A DNA stretch of 6,707 nucleotides from Oscillospiraceae bacterium (GCA_031280325.1 JAITGW010000001.1:1-6707); one strand, 5' to 3'; positions 1 through 5,867 are shown, numbered from the stretch's first letter. Notes: a model not told the origin generated them from the sequence alone. Numbers and translations: made by a program.

Positions 1-2
1 CA

Positions 3-359
3 GAGGGAGCGGCGCGGAAAACGATTGTGTTGGGCGACAGATTCCCGTTCCGCTATTTTGCGGACGCTTACGGGCTTGATTACTTTGCGGCGTTCCCCGG
101 ATGCTCAACCGAAACGGAACCCAGCGCCGCCACCGTGGCGTTCTTGATAGACAAGATACGGGAGGAGAGGATCCCCGTTGTGTTCCATATTGAGCTGTCT
201 AACGGGAAAATGGCGGAGACAATTGCGGAGGATACGGGAGCGAAGGTTCTGGAGCTTCACTCCTGCCACAACATAAGCCGCGATGATTTTCAGGCGGGCA
301 AGACCTACATTGACATCATGAACGCGAACGTCGAAGCATTAAAGGAGGCGCTGAGATAA
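3..359 (+). CDS. znuA: Metal (zinc-type) ABC transporter substrate-binding protein, C-terminal part
   Basis: Only the last 118 residues lie in the window; the frame is open to the left edge, so the true start is upstream. It matches the C-terminal lobe of the ZnuA/TroA cluster A-I solute-binding family (PF01297), which captures a divalent metal outside the membrane and delivers it to the permease. Recognisable stretches are GDRFPFRYFADAYGLDY, AAFPGCSTETEPS, PVVFHIELSNGKMAETIAE and the end YIDIMNANVEALKEAL. Where many relatives carry a Ser-Asp metal ligand, this protein has LHSCHN, with two His and one Cys close together, which fits zinc; the metal itself is inferred. The ATPase gene starts one base after its TAA stop, so the two are co-transcribed. 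The operon promoter and any Zur box would be upstream of the window. Internal GTG/TTG codons near 27-32 are not starts, because homology continues upstream of them. Confidence 0.9.
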   Translation, partial: EGAARKTIVLGDRFPFRYFADAYGLDYFAAFPGCSTETEPSAATVAFLIDKIREERIPVVFHIELSNGKMAETIAEDTGAKVLELHSCHNISRDDFQAGKTYIDIMNANVEALKEALR

Positions 360-360
360 A

Positions 361-1074
361 ATGCTGATCACTTGTCAGGACGCGTCCTTTGCCTATGAGG
401 GCAGCATCGCAGTGTGCGGGCTGAGTTTTACGGTAAACAGCGGTGACTATCTGTGTGTAGTCGGAGAGAACGGCTCCGGCAAGTCCACGCTCATAAAAGG
501 CTTGCTGCGTCTTAAAACGCCGCAGTCGGGAAGCGTTCTGACGGGTGACGGGTTGCTGGCAAGCGAAATCGGATACCTGCCGCAGCAGACAGCGGCGCAA
601 AAGGATTTCCCCGCGAGCGCGTATGAGGTCGTGCTGTCCGGGCGGCTCGCGTCGCGGGGTATCCTGCCGTTCTATTCCCGCCGCGATAAGGCGATTGCCG
701 ACGAAAACATCAAGCGGCTCGGACTCGACAGCTTGCGCAATCGCTGCTATCGTGAACTGTCGGGCGGACAGCAGCAGCGGGTGCTTCTCGCGAGGGCGCT
801 GTGCGCCACGAAAAAGCTTCTGCTGCTTGACGAACCCGTCGCGGGGCTGGATCCGCGCGTAACGCAGGAGCTTTACCGCTTGATTGAGCGGATAAACCGA
901 GACACGGGATTGACTGTTATCATGGTGTCGCACGACATCCAAAGCGCGGTGAAGTACGCAAGCCATATTCTGCATTTGCGGACAAAACAGGAGTTTTACG
1001 GCAAAACAGCGGACTATTTGCAAACCGAAGCCGGAAAATCATTTGTTGGGGAAGGCGGCGCCACCAATGATTAA
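361..1074 (+). CDS. znuC: Metal (zinc-type) ABC transporter ATP-binding protein
   Basis: A 237-residue ABC ATPase, a normal size for ZnuC/MntB-type subunits, that should power metal import from the cytoplasmic face of the permease. All catalytic motifs are intact: Walker A GENGSGKST (residues 35-43), Q-loop around LPQQ (73-76), signature LSGGQQQR (133-140), Walker B LLLLDEP (153-159) followed by the D-loop AGLD, and the switch His191 in VSHD. The ATG at 361 is preceded by AAAGGAGG at 341-348, which lies inside the end of the substrate-binding gene, suggesting coupled translation. Its TAA overlaps the permease start by 8 bases. The C-terminal tail is short, without an obvious extra regulatory domain. 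Zinc rather than manganese is inferred from neighbours, mainly the HSCHN motif of the binding protein. Confidence 0.93.
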   Translation: MLITCQDASFAYEGSIAVCGLSFTVNSGDYLCVVGENGSGKSTLIKGLLRLKTPQSGSVLTGDGLLASEIGYLPQQTAAQKDFPASAYEVVLSGRLASRGILPFYSRRDKAIADENIKRLGLDSLRNRCYRELSGGQQQRVLLARALCATKKLLLLDEPVAGLDPRVTQELYRLIERINRDTGLTVIMVSHDIQSAVKYASHILHLRTKQEFYGKTADYLQTEAGKSFVGEGGATND

Positions 1075-2398
1075 CACTTTGCTTGAGATGTTTTCATATG
1101 CGTTTCTCGTGCGCGCGGTAATCGTCGGGCTGCTTGTCGCGCTGTGCGCCGCGCTGCTCGGCGTGAGTCTGGTGCTGAAGCGCTATTCGATGATCGGGGA
1201 CGGACTGAGCCACGTCGGCTTCGGCTCGCTTGCGATTGCGACGGCGATGAACCTGGCTCCGCTTACAATATCGATTCCGGTGTGCGTGCTGGCGGCGTTT
1301 CTGCTTCTGCGGATAAGCGAGAGCGGCAGGATAAAAGGGGACGCCGCGATAGCGCTGATTTCTACCGGAGCAATCGCAATCGGCGTTGTTGTGATCTCGC
1401 TTACAACGGGGCTGAACACCGACGTTTGCAATTATCTTTTCGGCTCTATCCTTGCGATGAACAAGGGAGACGTTAAGCTGTCAATCGCGCTGGCGGCAGC
1501 TGTGCTTGTGCTGTTTGCGTTTTTCTATAACAAGATTTTCGCGGTTACGTTCGATGAAAATTTCGCAAAGGCGACTGGCGTGAAAATCGGCGCGTATAAT
1601 ATGATTATAGCTTTTCTGACGGCGATAACGATTGTTCTTGGTATGCGAATGATGGGCGCGCTGCTCATTTCGAGCCTTATAATATTCCCCGCGCTCACGT
1701 CTATGCGCCTTTGCAAGTGGTGGAAAAGCGTGACGGTCTGCTCCGCCGCCGTGTCGGTGCTTTGCTTTTTCGCCGGTGTGGTTATCAGTTATGTTTACGC
1801 CACGCCGACAGGCGCGAGCGTCGTAATCATCAACATCATCGCTTTCCTGCTCTTTTGGGCGGTAAACGAAGTTAAAGGGAGGATCAAAAAAATGAAGAAG
1901 CTAATCGCGCCGCTCGCGTGTCTTGCGCTTCTGCTGTCGGCTTGCGCCAAACCGTCTGCCGGCGAAGCCGCCCGAAACGGAAACGGCTCAATCGCCGTTA
2001 ATATTCAGGGCGAAATTCCAAAGCCGGCTGATTTATCAGACGAAGTGTTTGAGATCAGGGAAAAGATGTTCGTCGCGCAAATGAACGATATTTACATTAA
2101 CCCCGCCGACTATCTCGGCAAAACGATAAAATATGAGGGGCTTTTCAAAAATTATACATGGGAAAGAAACGGTGAGACATATTACTACGTCATTCGCTAT
2201 GGCCCGGGCTGCTGCGGCACGGACGGCGATTGCGGACTGGAGATCGTTTGGGACGGTGAATATCCCGCCGTTGACGATTGGGTCGAGTGCGTCGGGGTTT
2301 TGGAGGAATATGAGGAGCTCGGAGCGACGTATTTACGGCTTGGACTGACTTCGCTGACTGTGCTTGACGTGCGCGGCGCGGAGTATGTAGAGCAATAG
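1067..2398 (+). CDS. znuB: ABC-3 family metal permease (ZnuB-like) read through in frame into a lipoprotein domain
   Basis: Residues 1-275 (bases 1067-1891) form a complete ABC-3 permease (PF00950) with about nine hydrophobic helices, the channel of the metal importer. Family landmarks are the DGLSHVGFGSLA stretch after helix 1 and GALLISSLIIFPALTSMRL in helix 7. ATG 1067 is chosen because GGGGAAGG (1048-1055) sits 11 bases upstream and the permease homology starts here; a TTG at 1043 would only add a non-family tail. The permease end is a normal length, but no stop follows: AAA AAA ATG at 1886-1894 leads directly into a lipoprotein signal peptide and domain, giving a 443-residue frame. The downstream part has its own ribosome binding site and lipobox, so a single fused protein would carry an odd internal signal peptide. 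Removing one A from the A7 run would create a TGA overlapping the lipoprotein ATG. Either a real fusion, a slippage site or a sequencing indel is possible. Confidence 0.88.
   Translation: MINTLLEMFSYAFLVRAVIVGLLVALCAALLGVSLVLKRYSMIGDGLSHVGFGSLAIATAMNLAPLTISIPVCVLAAFLLLRISESGRIKGDAAIALISTGAIAIGVVVISLTTGLNTDVCNYLFGSILAMNKGDVKLSIALAAAVLVLFAFFYNKIFAVTFDENFAKATGVKIGAYNMIIAFLTAITIVLGMRMMGALLISSLIIFPALTSMRLCKWWKSVTVCSAAVSVLCFFAGVVISYVYATPTGASVVIINIIAFLLFWAVNEVKGRIKKMKKLIAPLACLALLLSACAKPSAGEAARNGNGSIAVNIQGEIPKPADLSDEVFEIREKMFVAQMNDIYINPADYLGKTIKYEGLFKNYTWERNGETYYYVIRYGPGCCGTDGDCGLEIVWDGEYPAVDDWVECVGVLEEYEELGATYLRLGLTSLTVLDVRGAEYVEQ
1874..1894 (+). promoter_or_regulatory. Ribosome binding site and A7 tract at the permease-lipoprotein junction
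   Basis: AAAGGGAGG (1874-1882) precedes seven adenines (1886-1892) that run into ATG 1892. In the given sequence the permease frame passes through the ATG without a stop. If one A were absent, the permease would end at TGA, giving the same four-base ATGA overlap seen at 3159-3162 and 6219-6222. The site therefore decides whether one or two proteins are made. Confidence 0.65.
1892..2398 (+). CDS. Putative lipoprotein with DUF1980-like Cys-Cys domain, in frame with the permease
   Basis: Translation from ATG 1892 gives 168 residues beginning with a textbook lipoprotein signal: positive MKK, hydrophobic core, and lipobox LSAC ending at Cys18. AAAGGGAGG at 1874-1882 lies 9 bases upstream, so independent initiation is likely. 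After a variable linker (19-50) comes a compact domain with NPADYLGKTIKYEGLF (70-85), then RYGPGCCGTDGDCGLEIVW with Cys107, Cys108 and Cys114, then WVECVGVLEEYEELG. From memory this order (NPxxYxGKxI, a CC-containing strand, then WVxVxG) resembles the C-terminal domain of YcgQ/TIGR03943 (DUF1980) proteins; I could not run a profile search. Its place behind znuABC suggests an extracytoplasmic role linked to the metal, perhaps binding it through the cysteines, but this is inference. The only stop of the shared frame is the TAG at 2396-2398. Confidence 0.72.
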   Translation: MKKLIAPLACLALLLSACAKPSAGEAARNGNGSIAVNIQGEIPKPADLSDEVFEIREKMFVAQMNDIYINPADYLGKTIKYEGLFKNYTWERNGETYYYVIRYGPGCCGTDGDCGLEIVWDGEYPAVDDWVECVGVLEEYEELGATYLRLGLTSLTVLDVRGAEYVEQ

Positions 2399-2406
2399 GA
2401 GCAACG

Positions 2407-2436
2407 CGGCGGCTCAACACGTCGCCGACGCCTTTT
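2407..2436 (+). terminator. Weak terminator-like hairpin after the metal uptake operon
   Basis: CGGCGGC (2407-2413) pairs with GTCGCCG (2421-2427) through one G-U wobble, with a 7-base loop. The T4 run (2433-2436) is five bases away from the stem and short, so termination would be inefficient. A longer-range inverted repeat, AGAGCAA (2389-2395) with TTGCTCT (2444-2450), encloses it and covers the stop codon of the preceding gene. Confidence 0.35.
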
Positions 2437-2480
2437 CATGGTTTTGCTCTGTACGAACTCCCGCACAATGCAGTCTCAGC

Positions 2481-2499
2481 GCTTCTGCAAGAGGCTTTT
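2481..2499 (+). terminator. Candidate intrinsic terminator of the metal uptake operon
   Basis: GCTTCT (2481-2486) pairs with AGAGGC (2490-2495) through one G-U wobble around a 3-base loop, and is followed at once by TTTTCATTTT. The stem is short, so strength is doubtful, but position and T-tract fit better than those of the hairpin at 2407. Confidence 0.4.
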
Positions 2500-2570
2500 C
2501 ATTTTGCGATTTTTGGCGGCGGCAATCGTCGGCTTTATTTGACAACGCGCTGCCCGGCTTATTGCCCGGG

Positions 2571-2599
2571 TTGACACGGCTGCGGCGGTGTGGTATGAT
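2571..2599 (+). promoter_or_regulatory. Strong housekeeping (sigma-A type) promoter of the SCIFF locus
   Basis: A perfect -35 box TTGACA (2571-2576), a 17-base spacer and a -10 box TATGAT (2594-2599) preceded by TG at 2591-2592 (extended -10). The start codon of the precursor peptide is 31 bases after the -10 box. Immediately upstream lies CCCGG-N8-CCGGG (2553-2570), and a second TTGACA occurs at 2539-2544 but has no -10 box at the right distance. No operator can be assigned with confidence. Confidence 0.85.
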
Positions 2600-2630
2600 A
2601 TAAAGACAACTAGAAATCGAGGTGTTCCAA

Positions 2631-2777
2631 ATGAGCAGAATTCAGACGGTAGTTACGCGCGACATGTGCGAATCGGCGAAAAACGGCGGATGCGGCGAAT
2701 GCCAGACCTCCTGCCAGTCGGCTTGCAAGACCTCTAACAGCGTGGCGAACCAGCCATGCGAGAATCAGGAGAAATGA
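2631..2777 (+). CDS. scfA: SCIFF ranthipeptide precursor with variant cross-link site
   Basis: A 48-residue peptide, recognised as a SCIFF (six cysteines in forty-five residues) precursor by the near-invariant CGECQTSCQSACKTS stretch at residues 21-35 and by NQPCEN near the C-terminus. The ribosome binding site GAGGTG (2619-2624) is 6 bases before ATG. SCIFF peptides are cross-linked by a partner radical SAM enzyme encoded nearby, here at 3159-4523; in the studied homologues Cys32 is linked to the gamma carbon of Thr37. Cysteines here are at 13, 21, 24, 28, 32 and 43. The total of six is kept, but the usual Cys36 is Asn and the usual Thr37 is Ser, while Cys13 in the leader is extra. Expression should be high: strong promoter upstream, terminator directly behind. 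The biological role of the mature peptide is not known from sequence; signalling has been proposed for some clostridial ranthipeptides. Confidence 0.93.
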   Translation: MSRIQTVVTRDMCESAKNGGCGECQTSCQSACKTSNSVANQPCENQEK

Positions 2778-2780
2778 CTC

Positions 2781-2808
2781 AAAAAGCGCCGCTGACACGG
2801 CGCTTTTT
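2781..2808 (+). terminator. Strong intrinsic terminator or attenuator after the SCIFF precursor
   Basis: AAAAAGCGCCG (2781-2791) and CGGCGCTTTTT (2798-2808) are perfect inverted repeats around a 6-base loop, with the T-run as part of the stem. It starts 3 bases after the precursor stop and lies before two genes with no visible promoter of their own in the 24 bases between. It should therefore act as an attenuator, giving much more precursor mRNA than membrane protein/maturase mRNA. Confidence 0.9.
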
Positions 2809-2832
2809 AACTGGAGAAGGGCGAGGTAATTA

Positions 2833-3162
2833 ATGAACATACCGGCGGCATACGGCTTGCTGAATCTTGGAAGCCTGATACTGGGACTTATTGCCTGGGC
2901 GCTTCCCGTTATTGTCTTGACGTTGCGCGGAAAATTTCCGAGGGAGCGGCGGCTCGTTTTTTCGGCGGCAAGCGCCGCCGCCTGCGCCGCAGCGTTGTTT
3001 TTGCAAATACTTTACTGCAGCCGTCTTGCGGGAATACGTGACTGGTCGGCTCTTATGGACATCACTCCCGCAGTTGCCCTTGTCTCGTCGATCCTTCTTG
3101 CGGGGACGGCGGCGCTGAACCTCATTATTTTTGCCTTGCCCAACGATAGGAACGGGAAATGA
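2833..3162 (+). CDS. Small three-helix membrane protein of unknown function in the SCIFF operon
   Basis: I do not recognise a named family. The 109-residue product has three hydrophobic segments at about 8-31, 41-62 and 77-101. A basic loop between the first two (R32, K34, R37, R39, R40) predicts that this loop is cytoplasmic, with the N-terminus outside and the C-terminus inside. There is no cleavable signal, no protease or transporter motif, and one Cys in each of the second helix and its end (51, 62). The start at 2833 has GAGG (2823-2826) six bases upstream. Its TGA overlaps the maturase ATG as ATGA, so the two are translationally coupled. This position between precursor and maturase suggests a link to the peptide, such as membrane tethering, export or immunity, but nothing in the residues shows which. 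It could also be an unrelated passenger gene. Confidence 0.85.
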   Translation: MNIPAAYGLLNLGSLILGLIAWALPVIVLTLRGKFPRERRLVFSAASAAACAAALFLQILYCSRLAGIRDWSALMDITPAVALVSSILLAGTAALNLIIFALPNDRNGK

Positions 3163-4523
3163 CCCATCAATTCACTCTTTTCGGACAAAACATCGCCGTA
3201 GATCCCAACAGCGCGTCGATACATATCGTTGACGACGCCGCGCGGGAGGCGATTTCCCTGTTCGAGCTTTTGCCGGGAGGCGAATTTGCCGCGGCGCTCT
3301 CCCGCGCTCGTCCGGAGCTTTCGCCCGGCGACATTGATGAGCTGCTGCGAGACATTGCCGCACTGCGCGATTCCGGCAAGCTTTTTGTGCCGAAGCTGCC
3401 CTCGGTCGCGCCGGAGCGCATGGCGCGACGGGATATTAAGGCGCTGTGCCTTCACGTCGCGCACGTGTGCAACCTGCGCTGTGACTACTGCTTTGCGGGG
3501 CAGGGGGAGTATCGCGGGGAGGCGGCGCTCATGAGCGCGCCGGTCGCGCGCCGCGCGATTGATTTTCTGGTGGAAAATTCCGGATCAAAGCGCAATCTCG
3601 AGGTTGATTTCTTCGGAGGAGAGCCGCTTTTGAACTTCGGAGTTATAGAGGAAACCGTCGCATATGCCCGCAGCCTGGAGACGGGTCACAATAAAACGTT
3701 CCGATTTACGCTGACGACGAACGGCGTTCTGCTCGATGACGGGGTAACGGACTTTTGCAACCGCGAGATTTCAAACGTCGTCCTAAGCCTCGACGGGCGG
3801 AGAGAGATCCACGACGCGCGGCGAAGAAGCGGCGCGCGCGGAAGCTATGACCTGATTTTGCCTAAGCTTCTGCGTTTTCGCGAAAAACGAGGCGCGCGAA
3901 GCTATTACGTCCGCGGGACATACACCGCGGCGAACCTTGATTTTGCGCGAGACATTTTTCACATCGCCGACCTCGGCTTCACGGAGCTTGCGATGGAGCC
4001 GGCGGTACTGCCGCGCGACCACCCGCTGGCGATAAGAGACGGGCATTTGCCGGCGCTGTACGAGCAGTATGAGATCCTCGCGCTGGAAATGGCAAAGCGC
4101 GCGAGGGAGGGACGTGAGTTCCGCTTTTATCACTACATGCTTGACTTTGAAAACGGACCGTGCCTGCCAAAGCGTCTCGGAGGCTGCGGCAGCGGCACGG
4201 AATACTTTGCCGTCGCGCCGGAGGGGACATTGTATCCCTGCCATCAGCTCGTCGGAGAGACAGAGTATGCCGCGGGCGACATATTCTCCGGTGTGCGCGC
4301 GGACTTTTTGTTTCGGCGGGAGTGCGTGGCGCGGCGGGAGGAGTGTCAGAGCTGCTGGGCAAAGCTGTACTGCGCCGGCGGCTGCGCCGCAAACGCAATA
4401 CACGAGCGCGGAGACATAAACGGAGTGAGCGAACTTGGCTGCGCGCTTTTCCGCAAGAGGATGGAGTGCGCAATCTGGTTCCATTGCGCGGCGGAAATGA
4501 ACAGCCCGTTTTTGCAGCAATAA
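3159..4523 (+). CDS. scfB: Thioether-forming SCIFF peptide maturase (radical SAM/SPASM)
   Basis: This 454-residue enzyme has the length and layout of SCIFF maturases such as CteB. Residues 1-85 form the peptide-binding RRE-like domain (FGQNIAVDPNSASIHIVDD at 8-26 is typical). The radical SAM core carries the CX3CX2C cluster ligands Cys104, Cys108 and Cys111 in CNLRCDYC, and the SAM-binding GGEP at 153-156. The SPASM region has the cysteines for two auxiliary Fe-S clusters: Cys335, 343, 361, 389, 396, 399, 405, 409 and 428, with hallmark GGCGSGTEYFAVAPEGTLYPC and CAGGCAAN. It should cleave SAM to a 5'-deoxyadenosyl radical and join a Cys thiol to a carbon of a downstream residue in the precursor at 2631-2777. 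All expected cysteines are present, so it looks active. Start: ATGA overlap with the membrane gene, AGGA at 3148-3151 upstream. A terminator follows the TAA. Confidence 0.95.
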   Translation: MTHQFTLFGQNIAVDPNSASIHIVDDAAREAISLFELLPGGEFAAALSRARPELSPGDIDELLRDIAALRDSGKLFVPKLPSVAPERMARRDIKALCLHVAHVCNLRCDYCFAGQGEYRGEAALMSAPVARRAIDFLVENSGSKRNLEVDFFGGEPLLNFGVIEETVAYARSLETGHNKTFRFTLTTNGVLLDDGVTDFCNREISNVVLSLDGRREIHDARRRSGARGSYDLILPKLLRFREKRGARSYYVRGTYTAANLDFARDIFHIADLGFTELAMEPAVLPRDHPLAIRDGHLPALYEQYEILALEMAKRAREGREFRFYHYMLDFENGPCLPKRLGGCGSGTEYFAVAPEGTLYPCHQLVGETEYAAGDIFSGVRADFLFRRECVARREECQSCWAKLYCAGGCAANAIHERGDINGVSELGCALFRKRMECAIWFHCAAEMNSPFLQQ

Positions 4524-4532
4524 GATAACGGA

Positions 4533-4563
4533 GGGAGCGCCAGAAACGGGCGCTTCCATTTTT
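4533..4563 (+). terminator. Intrinsic terminator of the SCIFF operon
   Basis: GGGAGCGCC (4533-4541) pairs with GGCGCTTCC (4549-4557) over 9 bp with one G-U, leaving a 7-base loop, followed by ATTTTT. It begins 9 bases after the maturase stop. On the opposite strand no T-run follows the stem in the right place, so it mainly serves plus-strand transcription. Confidence 0.85.
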
Positions 4564-4577
4564 ATGCGCTTTCTGTT

Positions 4578-4593
4578 GCGCCGAAATCGGCGC
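4578..4593. repeat. Perfect GC-rich palindrome between the convergent genes
   Basis: GCGCCGA and TCGGCGC are exact inverted repeats around AA. It lies 25 bases past the spoIIP stop when read on the minus strand, but neither strand has a T-run next to it. It may stop or stabilise the 3' end of the spoIIP transcript, or be a simple hairpin. Confidence 0.5.
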
Positions 4594-4617
4594 CTTTGGC
4601 AAAAATGCGGCAAAAGG

Positions 4618-5817
4618 CTATTCCGCGAGCACCACGTTTGCGTAGACCTCGGCGAAATACTTTATCGCGCGCTCTGATTCCGAGAGAGTGTTGCCGGCAG
4701 TGCCAACCTCGACGATGAGCGACAAGGGCGTCAAATGCTGGTTATAGCGATATTTTGATATAGTCACGGCGCGAGAGAGGGACGGGTACGAGCGGTTCAT
4801 TTCGCTCGTCAGGCGCAGCGCGAAGTTAAGGTTCTTCCGCCATTCCGGATGCTCAAGCCCGGAGCCGTTCGAACCGACGACAAACAGAATCTGGCTGCAC
4901 CGGTCGCCGTTAATGTCGGCGATTGTTTTGAATTGCGTGCCGTCTGCGGCGGTTATCGCGTCGCGGTGCAGGTCGAGTACCATTGTTATGGTCGGGTATT
5001 TTTTCAGATAATCCTTCGCGACCTCCAGCATACGGCCGTATGCCCCGGTATAGCTGGGATAATCATACAGTCCGCGGTCATGAATCACCGAAATGCCCCG
5101 CCGCGCAAGCTCCTCCGCGAGAACGTCGCCTATGCGGACGATATTATGCTCCTTGTCCTCGGTTCTGTAGTTATCGGTCATTTCATATTCGCCCGGCGCG
5201 TCCATGGAATACGATTCGCTGCCGTGTGTGTGGATGATCAGCACGCTTGGTCCGCCGATTTTAAGCTCGACGTCGAGCGGCGTTTTCAAAACGGCGTCAA
5301 TATCGGCCGGAACACTGTCTTTGTTGCGGATTGTAATGCCCGCGCCTGATATGGGCTTAGAGTTATCCACGCCGCTGTTCTGCGGAGGGAGAGCCTCTCC
5401 CTCGTAGAACAGCGAGCCGGGACCGGGATCACTCGTCGGCCGCGGCGTCGGGGTCTGCGTCTCCTGCGCGCCGGGCGTGAATATCGGCGCGGGCAGAGGC
5501 TTTTCGGACAGCACCGGCGGGTGCTCCGCCGAAGGAGCGGAGTCCGTGTCATCGGGAATTTCCTCATGGTTTGACTGACCCGACAGCAGCGATTCAAGCG
5601 TAAGGGAGGACAGGTCGGGCGCGGACAGTTCCATATCGAATAAAAACTCCGCGCCCCGCCCCGCAAGTCCGGCGAGCGCGGATTGCGCAAGGCTTTCGCC
5701 CGCGGGCGCGGAAACCGCTTTTGCCGTGACGAATACCGCAAGCGCGATTCCAAGCGCGCCGACGGCGAGAGCGCGCAGACGCGCTGTTGATTTATGCGAT
5801 TTCAAGGGTTTTTTCAT
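4618..5817 (-). CDS. spoIIP: Stage II sporulation protein P, engulfment peptidoglycan hydrolase
   Basis: The 399-residue product has a short basic N-terminus, one membrane anchor at about residues 17-37, a Pro/Thr-rich linker at about 85-150, and a C-terminal SpoIIP domain (PF07454, amidase_3-like fold). Signature stretches are VLIIHTHGSESYS (His196 and His198), VLDLHRDA (His284), FVVGSNG, KYRYNQHL and LIVEVGTAGNTLSE (Glu370); the two His clusters and the Glu match the conserved metal/catalytic positions. SpoIIP works with SpoIID and SpoIIM in the mother cell to degrade septal peptidoglycan so that the forespore is engulfed. I chose ATG 5817 because GGAGG (minus strand, 5825-5829) lies 7 bases upstream; an in-frame ATG at 5853 would place that ribosome binding site inside the gene. 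It is alone on its strand here; gpr, often adjacent in Bacillus, is not in the window. Confidence 0.95.
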   Translation of the reverse strand: MKKPLKSHKSTARLRALAVGALGIALAVFVTAKAVSAPAGESLAQSALAGLAGRGAEFLFDMELSAPDLSSLTLESLLSGQSNHEEIPDDTDSAPSAEHPPVLSEKPLPAPIFTPGAQETQTPTPRPTSDPGPGSLFYEGEALPPQNSGVDNSKPISGAGITIRNKDSVPADIDAVLKTPLDVELKIGGPSVLIIHTHGSESYSMDAPGEYEMTDNYRTEDKEHNIVRIGDVLAEELARRGISVIHDRGLYDYPSYTGAYGRMLEVAKDYLKKYPTITMVLDLHRDAITAADGTQFKTIADINGDRCSQILFVVGSNGSGLEHPEWRKNLNFALRLTSEMNRSYPSLSRAVTISKYRYNQHLTPLSLIVEVGTAGNTLSESERAIKYFAEVYANVVLAE

Positions 5818-5867
5818 GGCATTTCCTCCAAAACAGCTTTTGTAAATGAGCATGCCGTTATCACAAT

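Noticed and set aside
316..1023. Long minus-strand open frame opposite the metal ATPase gene
   Set aside because: It is fully antisense to a gene with intact ABC motifs, has no ribosome binding site I can support, and its composition is that of a shadow frame.
1043..1066. TTG at 1043 as the permease start
   Set aside because: ATG at 1067 has a well-spaced purine-rich site and begins at the usual N-terminus of the family; the extra eight residues look non-coding in this frame.
2539..2567. Second promoter starting from TTGACA at 2539
   Set aside because: No -10-like hexamer lies 16-18 bases downstream; the sequence there is TTGCCC.
2399..2570. Riboswitch or small RNA gene in the intergenic stretch
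   Set aside because: Only short, weak hairpins are visible, with no recognisable conserved core; the region is adequately explained by terminators plus promoter.
3783..4613. Minus-strand frames (276 and 207 codons) opposite the SCIFF maturase
   Set aside because: They are antisense to conserved SPASM coding sequence, rich in Arg and Ala as expected of shadows in GC-rich DNA, and match no family I know.
4849..5407. Plus-strand frames opposite spoIIP
   Set aside because: Overlaid on the conserved SpoIIP catalytic domain on the other strand; no start signal and no recognisable domain.
5818..5853. ATG at 5853 as the spoIIP start
   Set aside because: The GGAGG at 5825-5829 is correctly spaced for ATG 5817 and would be internal if 5853 were used; the added residues do not resemble a signal anchor.
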